Counted from the stretch's first letter, positions 7,927-16,986 are shown. The stretch is 18,319 nucleotides of DNA from an uncultured Eubacteriales bacterium (GCA_949451265.1 CASTQR010000014.1:1-18319); one strand, 5' to 3'. Made by a program: numbers and translations. The notes: generated from the letters alone by a model not told the origin.

Positions 7927-9846
7927 TCACACCCAGTTGGCGCTGTTGGAGCTCTTGCCTTGGAGCTGGTAGGCCGGGTTGGGCTCGTCCACCCGGCGGA
8001 TCACGCAGCGGTCAGTGAACCGCCCCGCCTCCGCCTCCAGCTCCACTTTGCCCTCCAGGGGCACCTGGAAGGTGAATACCTTCTCCCCCTCCTGTTCCCC
8101 GATGAGTTCGCCGTTGGCGTACAGGGCCACCTTCTCCTGGTTGGAGTACACCTTCACCGTGGTGACGTCCTCCGCCCGGTCTATGTAGCGGCGGCCGCAG
8201 ATGTGGACGAAGGGCTCTTTGCTCCACCACGCTTTGTAGAAATAAAAGCTGTCCTTTTTCGTCTTGCGGTCGAAGGTGACGATGCCCTTGTGGTTCATCC
8301 CCGGCTCGCCGCCCTGATCCCTTGCGTCCGCCGCGAAGTCGAACATATTCCACAGGTGGGTGGCCCAGAGGTAGGGGTGCTTGGCGAAGCAGTTCAGCAT
8401 GTACTCGTTGTAGACACACTGGTACTCCTCGCTGTGATCCCCCCGGCGGGGCTTGGACGAATGCAGGTTTGGCATGGCCTCGCAGCCGTACTCCGAGTAG
8501 CCCAGGGGCCGGTTGGGGTAGCGCAGATGGAAGAAGCCCATCCACAGGTCGTTGAGCCAAAGCCCCGGCACGTACCAGCCCAGGTACAAATTCCAGCTCA
8601 CCAGGTCGGTGATGTGGGCGGACCTGTTGAACGGCCCGCACATGGCGTAGCAGGCCAGGGTGGTCGGCCGGGTGGGGTCCAGCTCGTGGTACAGGTCGTT
8701 GAGGGCCCGGTGGTTGTCCAGCATATCCTTTTTGTCCCTGGTGGAGATGGTGATCTCGTTGGACACCCCCCACACCACGATGGAGGGGTGGTTATAGTTC
8801 TGCACCACCAGCTCCCGGGCCTGGGACATGGTGTTCTCCCGTCCGTTTGGCATATGCTCCGAGATGTAGGGGATCTCCGCCCAGACGATCATGCCGTACT
8901 GATCGCACAGGTCATAGAAATACTGGTCGTGCTGGTAGTGGGCCAGCCGGATGGTGTTGGCCCCCAGCTCCCGGATGAGGGCCATGTCCTCGTCGTGGTG
9001 GGCCTGGGTGAGGGCGTTGCCGATGCCCTTCCGGTCCTGGTGGCGGGACACGCCGTGGAGGGGATAGGGCCGCCCGTTCAGGCGGAAGCCCCGCTTGGCG
9101 TCCACCGAGAAGGTGCGCACGCCGAACCGGGTGGACACCCGGTCCACCGTCTCCCCGTCCACCACCAGCTCCGCCTGACAGGTGTAGAGGTAAGGGTCAT
9201 CTGCCCCGTCCCAGAGGTGGACGTTGGCCACGGCGATTGTGATGTCCGGGCCGCTGCCCACGCCCACCGTCTTGCCCGCCCCGTCCAGCAGCTTGATCCG
9301 CGCCAGGGCGCCCTCCGTGTTGTGGAAGGTCTCCACCCGCACCCGGCCATTCTCCCCCGACACCGTGGGGGTGACCTTCAGGCCCGTGCCGCCGTAGTAG
9401 TCCAGGTCGAAGTGGTGCCGGTGGACGATCAGCAGTGAAACCTCCCGGTAGATGCCGCCGTAAAAGGTAAAGTCCGCCTTCTGGGGGTACACCCGGTCGT
9501 TGGCGCTGTTGTCCACGTGGACGGTGAGGCGGTTTTCCTCCGCCAGCAGCTCCGTCACATCCAAGCGGAAGGTGGAGTATCCCCCGTCGTGGGTGCCCGC
9601 CTCCCTGCCGTTCAGCTCCACCCGGGCGGAGGCGTTCACCCCCTGGAACTCCAAATACACCCGCTCGTCCTCTCCGCAGTCCGGCATGGGGAAGGTCTTT
9701 TCATAGACACACGTCCCCCTCCAGTAGTCGTTCCCCCCGTCCTGCCCGTCCCGGCTGTTCCAGGTATGAGGCAGATCCACCGTGACCGTCCGCTCCCCCG
9801 GCTTGGTGAACTGCCAGCCGTCCATCAGCTTCACGCTTCTCCGCAT
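7927..9846 (-). CDS. GH2 beta-galactosidase-like glycoside hydrolase
   Basis: A 639-residue family 2 glycoside hydrolase, expected to hydrolyse beta-galactosides, or possibly other beta-glycosides, in the cytoplasm; no signal peptide is visible. Domains: sugar-binding jelly roll (about 1-145; LPHTWN, YEKTF), Ig-like domain (about 155-245), TIM barrel (about 250-545) and a C-terminal beta domain (about 555-620). Catalytic residues are visible: acid/base E364 in WGVSNE and nucleophile E452 in GYSEYG. NTIRLAHYQHDQYFYDLCDQ and WAEIPYI resemble the beta-galactosidase clade more than beta-glucuronidases, but the substrate is not settled. The frame extends 22 codons upstream, but ATG 9846 is the better start: it begins MRRSVKLMDGWQF, follows GGAGGAGAGGGG, and lies just downstream of the promoter, whereas the longer start would overlap the -35 box. 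First gene of the operon with GH3 and the symporter. Confidence 0.9.
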   Translation of the reverse strand: MRRSVKLMDGWQFTKPGERTVTVDLPHTWNSRDGQDGGNDYWRGTCVYEKTFPMPDCGEDERVYLEFQGVNASARVELNGREAGTHDGGYSTFRLDVTELLAEENRLTVHVDNSANDRVYPQKADFTFYGGIYREVSLLIVHRHHFDLDYYGGTGLKVTPTVSGENGRVRVETFHNTEGALARIKLLDGAGKTVGVGSGPDITIAVANVHLWDGADDPYLYTCQAELVVDGETVDRVSTRFGVRTFSVDAKRGFRLNGRPYPLHGVSRHQDRKGIGNALTQAHHDEDMALIRELGANTIRLAHYQHDQYFYDLCDQYGMIVWAEIPYISEHMPNGRENTMSQARELVVQNYNHPSIVVWGVSNEITISTRDKKDMLDNHRALNDLYHELDPTRPTTLACYAMCGPFNRSAHITDLVSWNLYLGWYVPGLWLNDLWMGFFHLRYPNRPLGYSEYGCEAMPNLHSSKPRRGDHSEEYQCVYNEYMLNCFAKHPYLWATHLWNMFDFAADARDQGGEPGMNHKGIVTFDRKTKKDSFYFYKAWWSKEPFVHICGRRYIDRAEDVTTVKVYSNQEKVALYANGELIGEQEGEKVFTFQVPLEGKVELEAEAGRFTDRCVIRRVDEPNPAYQLQGKSSNSANWV

Positions 9847-9879
9847 AGCGCCGCTCCCCTCTCCTCCGTAGATACCCAA

Positions 9880-9908
9880 ATTATAGCATACAAGCGGGGG
9901 GAGGGCAA
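9880..9908 (-). promoter_or_regulatory. Sigma-A-type promoter of the GH2-GH3-symporter operon
   Basis: On the minus strand, TTGCCC (9903-9908) is followed after 17 bases by a perfect TATAAT (9880-9885), preceded by TG at the extended -10 position (TGCTATAAT). The leader to the GH2 start would be only about 25-30 bases. No inverted-repeat operator is evident around it. Confidence 0.8.
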
Positions 9909-9974
9909 GCAAAGGATGGGGCCGGCCGGCTGTAGATTTATCAGTACCGCTTGCCGGCGCAAATTCACAGGATC

Positions 9975-10029
9975 AAAAAACAGCCCTGCCCCATCCCGCA
10001 GGCAAAAGCCTGTTTGGATGGGGCAGGGC
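9975..10029 (-). terminator. Strong Rho-independent terminator after the FG-GAP gene
   Basis: On the minus strand, GCCCTGCCCCATCC (10016-10029) pairs perfectly over 14 bp with 9983-9996. An inner CAGGC/GCCTG stem closes a TTTT loop. The hairpin is followed by TGTTTTTT, giving a T-tract at 9975-9980. It lies 24 bp beyond the FG-GAP stop and about 65 bp upstream of the next promoter, separating the glycogen operon from the GH2 operon. Confidence 0.92.
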
Positions 10030-10053
10030 CCTTCTATTGTTCCGGGTATGCGC

Positions 10054-12267
10054 TTACTTTGTGGTGATGGTGGCCGTCCTGGTGGCCCCGTCCCAGCCCA
10101 CCGTAAAGGTGCCCATGACGGCGGCCAGGTCACGCAGCCTGTAATAGGTGGTGTCACCGCCGTTGGCGTCGGTGAGGATGATGTGCTGGATCGTGGCGGC
10201 CTTCCCATTCACGCTGATGGGGTTGGTGCCCATGCGGTAGGGCTGGGGCCCCACAAAGCGCAGTGCGCACTCCACATCGTTGTTGTGGCCGGGGTAAGGC
10301 GCGTACATCTTCCCGGTGACCAGGTTCACCCTGCCGTTCCAGCTCACGTCGAACAGGGCCTTGGGCAGGGGCTTGTTCCACCAGGGAAGGGCGTCGGTCA
10401 TGTACCAGGCCAGATCCCGAACCGCTATATAGTTCTCGTTGTTCAGCATATAGGTGTACACGGTGAACTCATAGCTGCCGTTGACCAGCACCCGCTGGTG
10501 GTTGGGGTTGACGTACCTGGGCTCCTGGGTGGCCTGTCCCGGGGTGACGTCGTAGGCGCACACGCCGTAATACCGGGTGTTCACCAGGATCTCCAGCTGC
10601 CCATCTCCGTCAATGTCCGCCACGGCGGGGGCGGCGTAGGAGCCGTTGTCATAGGGGCTGAAGCCATCCTGATAGATGGAGGAATGGAGCTTGTGCCGGG
10701 TGATCAGCGTTCCATTTCCATCCAGCACGTAGAGGGAACCGTCCACACCGGTCTTGGTGCCGGCGGCGTTGGAGGTCCAGGAGGCAAAGACGATTTCCAG
10801 TTTGCCGTCCCGGTTGAGGTCCACGGCCACCGGCTCGGAGGCCATCTCATACACCGTACCGTTATTGCCGGGGAGGGTGTAGGGCCAGCCCGCCAGCTCC
10901 TTGCTGCTGTCCTTCAGGGAGTAGCAGTGGACCTTGCCGTCGGAGGAGTTGAACAGGATCTCGTTCACCCCGTCGCTGTTCACGTCCGCCACCAGGGGCA
11001 CGGCCTGCACGTCCGCGTTGATGTTGGCGGCGTTCTGGTTCAGGGGGGCGCCCAGGGTGGGGTTGGTGAGGTTGGTGGGGATGGCCTCCCAGTTATAGCC
11101 ACCCTTGTTGAAACGGGTGTGATCCTGGTTCAAGATATAAATTGTGGTATAGCGGGCGTCCTTCATGGTGGAGGAGTTCCGGTTGTTGGGATCCAGCAGG
11201 GCGGAGGTGTGATCCATCATCATGGCGGTCAGCACCACCTCGGATGTCCCGTCGCCGTCCACGTCCACATAGCGGGTGGCGGCGAAGGACATGGCCGGAC
11301 GGTAAAGGCCCGCGCGGCCCTTCTGCTCCAGGCTTTCCCACGTCAGGCCCAGGCCCCAGCCGCCGTTGTCCCGCTTCAGCTCCCGGCCGTAGTCCTCATA
11401 GAAGCCCACGGCGCTCCAGGGGATCTTCCCGCCGTAGCTGAATTGATCCTTGGAGTCGTTCTGGAACCTGCCGCTGACCATCACGGGGGTGCCGTCGCCG
11501 TTAAAGGCGCTGACAAACTGGTTGTCGGTGGGCATGATGATCTCAGGCAGGCCATCGCCGTCCAGGTCGCCGGTGGAGATGCCGTTGCTGTAGATGCCGT
11601 CCACATAGCTGTGGGGCAGGGAACCGCCCACCTGCGCCTGGGGCCAGCCCGGCTTCAAATTCCCGTCGCAGCCATAGACATACAGGCTGACGGAATGGGC
11701 CACACCCAGGCCCGCGATGATCTCCAGCCTGCCGTCGCCGTCCAGGTCGTCTGCCGCCAGGGCCCACACAGAGCCCCCGGCGTTCTTGGGCCAGCCGGAC
11801 AGGAAGTAGCCCTCGCTGTTCAGCACGGCCACAGTGCCGTTGGCGTAGGCCACGGCGATCTCCAGCTTGCCATCGCCGTTCACATCCTTCACCACGGGGG
11901 TGCAGAACATCTTGCCCGCCACATTGGCGCCGCTGTTGGTGTAGCGGGCGTGGGGGGTGGAGCGGTCCTTGCCCGCGTTCACCTGCCACTTCACCTTGCC
12001 GGTGGCGGCGTCCGACACAGTCAGGGTGTAGGCGGCGGTGATCACCTCCAGCTTACCGTCGCCGTCCAGATCCGCCACAATGGGGGCGGCGTAGTAGGCT
12101 TCCTCCACGTACTCCATGCCGGAGTGGGCTTTGAGCTCCCGCTCGCCGCCCACCAGGGTATACTTCTCCTTCAGCCCGATCACGGACGGCGCGGCCGCGG
12201 AGGCCGTGGGCACCGCCACGGACAGGAACAGCGCCAGGGACAACAGGACAGACATCGCCTTTTTCAT
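10054..12267 (-). CDS. Secreted FG-GAP/VCBS repeat protein with copper-amine-oxidase-like C-terminus
   Basis: A 737-residue exported protein of unknown function. The signal peptide is clear (MKKAMSVLLSLALFLSVAVP then TASAAA, cleavage near 23-26). Eight Asp-rich calcium-binding motifs of FG-GAP type follow: ADLDGDGKLE (66-75), DVNGDGKLE (128), DLDGDGRLE (174), DLDGDGLPE (234), DVDGDGTSE (335), DVNSDGVNE (428), DLNRDGKLE (483) and DIDGDGQLE (551), consistent with a beta-propeller. The C-terminal 145 residues carry two modules like the copper amine oxidase N-terminal (stalk) domain: VRDLAWYMT with FDVSWNG, and YRLRDLAAVMG with GWDGATRTATIT. ATG 12267 is preferred over an ATG 15 codons upstream because it starts the signal peptide and has GGAAAGG ten bases before it. 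It lies 51 bp after pgi with no terminator between, so it is probably the last gene of the glycogen operon. Ligand or partner unknown. Confidence 0.85.
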   Translation of the reverse strand: MKKAMSVLLSLALFLSVAVPTASAAAPSVIGLKEKYTLVGGERELKAHSGMEYVEEAYYAAPIVADLDGDGKLEVITAAYTLTVSDAATGKVKWQVNAGKDRSTPHARYTNSGANVAGKMFCTPVVKDVNGDGKLEIAVAYANGTVAVLNSEGYFLSGWPKNAGGSVWALAADDLDGDGRLEIIAGLGVAHSVSLYVYGCDGNLKPGWPQAQVGGSLPHSYVDGIYSNGISTGDLDGDGLPEIIMPTDNQFVSAFNGDGTPVMVSGRFQNDSKDQFSYGGKIPWSAVGFYEDYGRELKRDNGGWGLGLTWESLEQKGRAGLYRPAMSFAATRYVDVDGDGTSEVVLTAMMMDHTSALLDPNNRNSSTMKDARYTTIYILNQDHTRFNKGGYNWEAIPTNLTNPTLGAPLNQNAANINADVQAVPLVADVNSDGVNEILFNSSDGKVHCYSLKDSSKELAGWPYTLPGNNGTVYEMASEPVAVDLNRDGKLEIVFASWTSNAAGTKTGVDGSLYVLDGNGTLITRHKLHSSIYQDGFSPYDNGSYAAPAVADIDGDGQLEILVNTRYYGVCAYDVTPGQATQEPRYVNPNHQRVLVNGSYEFTVYTYMLNNENYIAVRDLAWYMTDALPWWNKPLPKALFDVSWNGRVNLVTGKMYAPYPGHNNDVECALRFVGPQPYRMGTNPISVNGKAATIQHIILTDANGGDTTYYRLRDLAAVMGTFTVGWDGATRTATITTK

Positions 12268-12318
12268 CTGATACACACCTTTCCAAACTCTCTTTTTTGA
12301 ATTGCTCCTCAAACCCGC

Positions 12319-13581
12319 TCAGGGCTTCCCCAGCAGGGCGAACATATTCTTCTTGTACGCCTCCACCCCCGGCTGGTTGAAGGGGTTCACCCCCAGCACG
12401 TGGCCGCTGATGCCGCAGGCCAGCTCGAAGAAGTACAGCAGCTCGCCGAACACCCGCACACCCATCTTGTCCAGCCGCAGCACCATGGCGGGGGCGCCGC
12501 CGTCCTTGTGGGCGGCCAGGGTGCCCTGAAAAGCCATCTCCCGGACGAAGCTCAGGGGCTTGCCCGCCAGGTAGTTCAGGTTGTCCCCGTTGTCGTCGCT
12601 GTAGGGCACCTCGATGTCACAGCCGGTGTCGTCGGCGTAGATCACCGTCTCGAACAGGTGCCGCTCCCCGTCCTGGATATACTGGCCCAGGGAGTGCAGG
12701 TCGGTGGTGAACTGGGCGGAGGCGGGGAAAATGCCCTTGCCGTCCTTGCCCTCGGACTCGCCGAACAGCTGCTTCAGCCACTCGCCCACGAAGGAGTAGG
12801 ACGGCTCGTAATTGCAGAACAGCTCGATCTTCTTGCCCTTGCGGTACAGGGCGTTCCGGGCGGCCACATACTGCCACACCGGGTTGGACATATCCCGCTT
12901 GTCGTAGGCGGTCATGGCGTCGCGGGCCCCGGCCATCAGCTCGGCGATATCGGTGCCGCCCACGGCGATGGGCAGCAGGCCCACGGCGGACAGCACGGAG
13001 AACCGCCCGCCCACATCGTCGGGCACCACAAAGGTCTCCCACCCGTTGGAGTCGGCCAGGGTCTTGAGGGCGCCCTTGGCCTTGTCGGTGGTGGCGTAGA
13101 TCCGCTTGTCCGCCTCCTTGCCGTACTGCTTCACCAGCAGCTCCCGGAACACCCGGAAGGCCACGGCGGGCTCGGTGGTGCCGCCGGACTTGGAGATCAC
13201 GTTGATGGACCAGTCCCGGTCGTCAATGCGGCGGATCACATTGTCCAGCTCGTTGGGGCTGAGGGAGCAGCCCACAAAGCAGATCTCCGGCCCGTTGGAG
13301 GGGAACACCTCCAGCGCGGCCCGGGCCCCCAGGTAGGAGCCGCCGATGCCCACCACCACCAGCACCTGGGAGTCCTCCCGGATCTTGGCGGCGGCCTTCT
13401 GGATGCGGGCGAACTCGTCCTTGTCGTAGTTCTCCGGCAGGCGCACCCAGCCGGTGAAGTCCGCGCCGGGGGCGGCGGGGTCGTACAGCTTGGCGTGGGC
13501 GGCCTCCAGCTCAGGGGCCAGGGCGTCCAGCTCCTGCTGGGAGACCGCGCCCTCCAGATTGGATAAATCGAGTTTCAGCAT
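12319..13581 (-). CDS. pgi: Glucose-6-phosphate isomerase
   Basis: Interconverts glucose-6-phosphate and fructose-6-phosphate in the cytoplasm, linking glycogen and hexose use to glycolysis. The 420-residue product has the short bacterial length and the family motifs: GIGGSYLGA (78-86), the phosphate-binding SKSGGTTEP (130-138), QLFGESEGKDGKG with the catalytic glutamate region (271-283), TDLHSLGQ with H296, and VNPFNQPGVEAYKK (398-411) with the active-site lysine near 410. ATG 13581 is chosen over the in-frame TTG two codons upstream because a perfect AGGAGG (13590-13595) lies eight bases before the ATG and only two before the TTG. It starts 38 bp after the ROK kinase stop. Confidence 0.97.
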   Translation of the reverse strand: MLKLDLSNLEGAVSQQELDALAPELEAAHAKLYDPAAPGADFTGWVRLPENYDKDEFARIQKAAAKIREDSQVLVVVGIGGSYLGARAALEVFPSNGPEICFVGCSLSPNELDNVIRRIDDRDWSINVISKSGGTTEPAVAFRVFRELLVKQYGKEADKRIYATTDKAKGALKTLADSNGWETFVVPDDVGGRFSVLSAVGLLPIAVGGTDIAELMAGARDAMTAYDKRDMSNPVWQYVAARNALYRKGKKIELFCNYEPSYSFVGEWLKQLFGESEGKDGKGIFPASAQFTTDLHSLGQYIQDGERHLFETVIYADDTGCDIEVPYSDDNGDNLNYLAGKPLSFVREMAFQGTLAAHKDGGAPAMVLRLDKMGVRVFGELLYFFELACGISGHVLGVNPFNQPGVEAYKKNMFALLGKP

Positions 13582-13619
13582 GATCAAATCCTCCTAAACA
13601 AGCAAAGAATGAGATGGAA

Positions 13620-14534
13620 TTACGCGGACTGGGTGAAAAACAGGGCCGCTCCGCCGAAGATGCCGGCATTGTTCCCCAACTGGGCCAGGGCAAAGCGCAC
13701 GTCCCTGCAGGGCGGGAACACGTTCTTCTGGAACGCGTCCTCCACCGGGTCCAGCAGGGCCCGGCCCGCGGCGGACACGCCGCCCCCCAGCAGGATCACC
13801 TCCGGGTTCACCACACAGCCCAGGATGGCGGCGGCTACGCCCAGGGCGGTCCCCGCCTCCTCAGTGACCCGGCGGGCGTTCTCGTCCCCGGCGGCGGCCG
13901 CGTCATACACGTCCTTGGCGCTGACCTTCTCCATCTCCTTGAAGGGGGAGAACTCCCGGGCGGCCCGGATGATGCCGGTGGCGGAGGCGGTGAGCTCCAG
14001 GCAGCCGTGCTTGCCGCAGGTGCACTGCCAGTCGGTGTGGAAGGCCGTGGGGATGTGCCCCACCTCCCCCCCGCCGCCGGTGGCGCCGGACACGATCCGC
14101 CCGTCGCAGATCACGCCGCCGCCGATGCCGGTGCCCACGGTGAACAGCACCAGGTTGCGGCAGCCCTTGCCGCCCCCCTGCCACAGCTCGCCCAGGGCGG
14201 CCAGGTTGGCGTCGTTCTCCACCTTCACGGGCATACCGGCCCGGCGGCCCAGCTCCTGGGCCACATCCACGTCCCCCCAGCCCAGATTGACGCACCCCCG
14301 GACCAGGGACTGTTCCAGCACCGGGCCGGGCACGCCCACCCCCGCGCCGATGCACATGGCGTCGGGGAAGCTGTCCAGCACCTGCCGCATATTGGCGGCG
14401 ATGTCGTCAAAGGCGGCGGCCAGCTCCCGCTGGGTGGAGAACTCCCGCTTTTCCAGCAGGTCCCCCTCCCGGCTCACCAGCCCCAGCTTGACGGTGGTGC
14501 CGCCGATGTCGATGCCAAAGCATACCTGTCTCAT
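13620..14534 (-). CDS. glk: ROK-family glucokinase
   Basis: Phosphorylates glucose to glucose-6-phosphate using ATP. The 304-residue protein shows the ROK layout: phosphate-binding IDIGGTTVKLGLV (8-20), catalytic VENDANLAALGE with D108, second phosphate motif TVGTGIGGGV, zinc site H160 with CTCGKHGCLE (C171, C173, C178), and LGGGVS near the C-terminus. There is no N-terminal DNA-binding domain, so it is a kinase, not a ROK repressor. ATG 14534 is preferred over the TTG two codons earlier because GAGGAGG (14542-14548) is seven bases before the ATG. Its place between glgP and pgi suggests it handles glucose freed during glycogen breakdown or by glycosidases. Fructokinase or another sugar kinase is possible but less likely. 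Confidence 0.92.
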   Translation of the reverse strand: MRQVCFGIDIGGTTVKLGLVSREGDLLEKREFSTQRELAAAFDDIAANMRQVLDSFPDAMCIGAGVGVPGPVLEQSLVRGCVNLGWGDVDVAQELGRRAGMPVKVENDANLAALGELWQGGGKGCRNLVLFTVGTGIGGGVICDGRIVSGATGGGGEVGHIPTAFHTDWQCTCGKHGCLELTASATGIIRAAREFSPFKEMEKVSAKDVYDAAAAGDENARRVTEEAGTALGVAAAILGCVVNPEVILLGGGVSAAGRALLDPVEDAFQKNVFPPCRDVRFALAQLGNNAGIFGGAALFFTQSA

Positions 14535-14556
14535 GGCCAAACCTCCTCAAAATTGG

Positions 14557-14584
14557 GCCCGGCCCGCCGCCCGGCGGACCGGGC
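14557..14584 (-). terminator. Intra-operon hairpin between glgP and glk
   Basis: On the minus strand GCCCGGTCCGCC pairs with GGCGGGCCGGGC (12 bp, one G-U) around a four-base loop, then CCAATTTT. The stem is strong but the T-tract is short and offset, so this is better read as a partial terminator or attenuator than a full stop. It could make glgP transcripts outnumber those of glk and pgi. Confidence 0.5.
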
Positions 14585-14589
14585 TCTTT

Positions 14590-16986
14590 TTACTTCATAT
14601 GCCAGATGTTCTGGGCGTACTCCTCCACCGCCCGGTCGGCGGAGAAGAAGCCCGCCTTGGCGATGTTCACCAGGGACATCCTGTTGAACCGGGCCTTGTC
14701 GCCGTAGAGGGCGGACACGTCCCGCTGGGCCCGGACATAGTCGTGGAAGTCGGCCAGGCACATATAGGGATCGGCGGGGCCCTTGTGGTTGGTGGTGAGG
14801 GAGCGCACAATGTCGTCGAAGTGCATTCCGCCGATGCCGCCCATCAGCAGATCCATGACGGCCTTGAGCTCCGGGTCGCCGTGGACGTAGTCCAAGGGGC
14901 GGTAGCCCTTGTGCCACAGGTCGTTGACCTCCTCGGTCTTGAGGCCGAACAGCACGATGTTGTCGTCCCCCACCTGCTCGTGGATCTCCACATTGGCGCC
15001 GTCCAGGGTGCCCAGGGTCACCGCGCCGTTGATCATCAGCTTCATGTTGCCAGTGCCGCTGGCCTCCTTGCCGGCGATGGAGATCTGCTCCGAGATCTCG
15101 GCGGCGGGTATGATGATCTCGGCCAGGGAGACGTTATAGTCCTCCATAAAGACCACCTTCAGCTTATCCTGAACGTCCGGGTCATGGTTGACCAGGTTGG
15201 ACACGGACACGATGAGCTGGATGATCTGCTTGGCCATGATATAGCCTGCGGACGCCTTGGCGGCGAACACGAAGGTACGGGGCTGGAAGGGGGCGCTGGG
15301 GTTATGCTTGATCTCCAGATACATATGGAGGATCTGGAGGACATTCAGCAGCTGCCGCTTGTACTCGTGGAGCCGCTTGATCTGCACATCGAACAGGGAA
15401 TCGGGATCCACCAAGATGCCGTTGCGCTTCAGGATCAGGTCGGACAGCCGCTTTTTGTTGTCCAGCTTGATGTTCTGGAGGCGCTGGAGCACCTGCTTGT
15501 CGTCCTTGAACTTCAGCAGCTTCTCCAGCTCCGTACTGTCCTTGGTGAAGCCGTCCCCGATGAGCTCCTTCAACAGGGCGGTGAGCTCCGGGTTGGACTG
15601 GCACAGCCAGCGGCGGTAGGCAATGCCGTTGGTGACGTTGCAGAAGTGGTCGGGCTCCATCTCGTAGTAGTCCCGGAAGATGGAGTTGGTGAGGATCTCG
15701 GAGTGGAGCTTGGACACGCCGTTCACCTTGTGGCAGGCGGACAGGCACAGGTTGGCCATGCGGATCTCATGGCGGCTGATGACGGCCATATACTCGATCT
15801 TGTCCGTGTCATTGCCATAAAATTCATGGAGCCGGATGCGCAGGCGGCGGTCGATCTCCTCCACGATCTGGTACACCCGGGGCAGGAGCTGCTGGAACAG
15901 GTTCACGCTCCACCGCTCCAGGGCCTCGCTCATGACAGTGTGGTTGGTGTAGGACAGGGTGCGGCAGGTGATGTCCCACGCCTTGTCCCAGGGGTAGTCG
16001 TACTCATCCACCAGCAGGCGCATCAGTTCGGGCACGCACAGGGCGGGGTGGGTGTCATTGATGTGGATGGACACCTTGTCGGGCAGGTTGTCCAGGTTCC
16101 GGTTCTCCCGCAGGTGCTTCCTCAAAATCGTCTGCACGGAGGCGGACACCAGCAGGTACTGCTGGCGCAGGCGCAGCCGCTTGCCCTCCACGTGATCATC
16201 GGCGGGGTAGAGCACCTTGGAGATGACCTCGGCCATGGTGTCCCCCTCCAGGGCCTTGGCGTAGTCCCCCCGGGAGAAGGCGGACATATCGAAGCTCTTG
16301 GGAGACTTGGCGCTCCAAAGCACCAGGGGGTTGACAGCTTTGCTGTCGTAGCCGGAGATATACATCTCGTTGGGCACCGCCATGACGGACTGGTAGTTCA
16401 GGTGGGCCGCCCGGAAGCGGCCGTTGTCGTCCCAGCTGTGGATATTGCCGCCGAAGCGCACCTCCACCGCCTCGCCCTCATGGGGCACCAGCCACACGTC
16501 GCCCATACTCAGCCAGTCGTCGGGGAACTCCACCTGCCAGCCGTCCACAATCTTCTGCTTGAAGATGCCGAACTCATAGCGGATGGAATAGCCCGTCATG
16601 GGCAGATCCAGGCTGGCGGCGGAGTCCATGTAGCAGGAGGCCAGACGGCCCAGGCCGCCGTTGCCCAGGCCCGCGTCGGGCTCCATCTCGTAGAGGTCGT
16701 GGATATCCATGCCGCACTTGTCCAGGGCCTTGGCGAACACGTCCTCCAGCCCCAGGTTGTAGAGGTTGTTCCGCAGGGAGGTGCCCACCAGGAACTCCAT
16801 GGACATATAGTAGACCTGCTTGCCCTGGTTCTTGCGGTGGAACTCGGCGCTCTTGCTGGCCAGCATCCCGTTCACCACGTAGCACAGGGCCCGGTACATC
16901 TGCTGGGGGGAGGCGGTGGTCATGGAGCAGCCGTACCGCACCAGCAGCATCTCGTCCACTTGCTTGATAACCTGCTTTTGATCCAT
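14590..16986 (-). CDS. glgP: Glycogen/starch phosphorylase
   Basis: A GT35 enzyme that releases glucose-1-phosphate from alpha-1,4-glucan ends with inorganic phosphate, using pyridoxal phosphate. The 798 residues match the usual bacterial length. Visible landmarks: VYYMSMEFLVG near the N-terminus, EPDAGLGNGGLGRLASCYMD, the PLP site EASGTGNMKLMINGA with the Schiff-base lysine at K649, and TLDGANVEI after it. ATG 16986 has AAGGGA about 12 bases upstream, a rather long spacing. The gene opens the minus-strand cluster glgP-glk-pgi-FG-GAP, lies 233 bp after glgA, and appears to have its own promoter, with a hairpin in the leader. Confidence 0.97.
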   Translation of the reverse strand: MDQKQVIKQVDEMLLVRYGCSMTTASPQQMYRALCYVVNGMLASKSAEFHRKNQGKQVYYMSMEFLVGTSLRNNLYNLGLEDVFAKALDKCGMDIHDLYEMEPDAGLGNGGLGRLASCYMDSAASLDLPMTGYSIRYEFGIFKQKIVDGWQVEFPDDWLSMGDVWLVPHEGEAVEVRFGGNIHSWDDNGRFRAAHLNYQSVMAVPNEMYISGYDSKAVNPLVLWSAKSPKSFDMSAFSRGDYAKALEGDTMAEVISKVLYPADDHVEGKRLRLRQQYLLVSASVQTILRKHLRENRNLDNLPDKVSIHINDTHPALCVPELMRLLVDEYDYPWDKAWDITCRTLSYTNHTVMSEALERWSVNLFQQLLPRVYQIVEEIDRRLRIRLHEFYGNDTDKIEYMAVISRHEIRMANLCLSACHKVNGVSKLHSEILTNSIFRDYYEMEPDHFCNVTNGIAYRRWLCQSNPELTALLKELIGDGFTKDSTELEKLLKFKDDKQVLQRLQNIKLDNKKRLSDLILKRNGILVDPDSLFDVQIKRLHEYKRQLLNVLQILHMYLEIKHNPSAPFQPRTFVFAAKASAGYIMAKQIIQLIVSVSNLVNHDPDVQDKLKVVFMEDYNVSLAEIIIPAAEISEQISIAGKEASGTGNMKLMINGAVTLGTLDGANVEIHEQVGDDNIVLFGLKTEEVNDLWHKGYRPLDYVHGDPELKAVMDLLMGGIGGMHFDDIVRSLTTNHKGPADPYMCLADFHDYVRAQRDVSALYGDKARFNRMSLVNIAKAGFFSADRAVEEYAQNIWHMK

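Noticed and set aside
9517..12300. A 927-codon plus-strand open frame antisense to the FG-GAP gene and the start of GH2
   Set aside because: Composition artefact of GC-rich coding on the other strand; no start signal, and a His/Gly/Val-rich nonsense translation.
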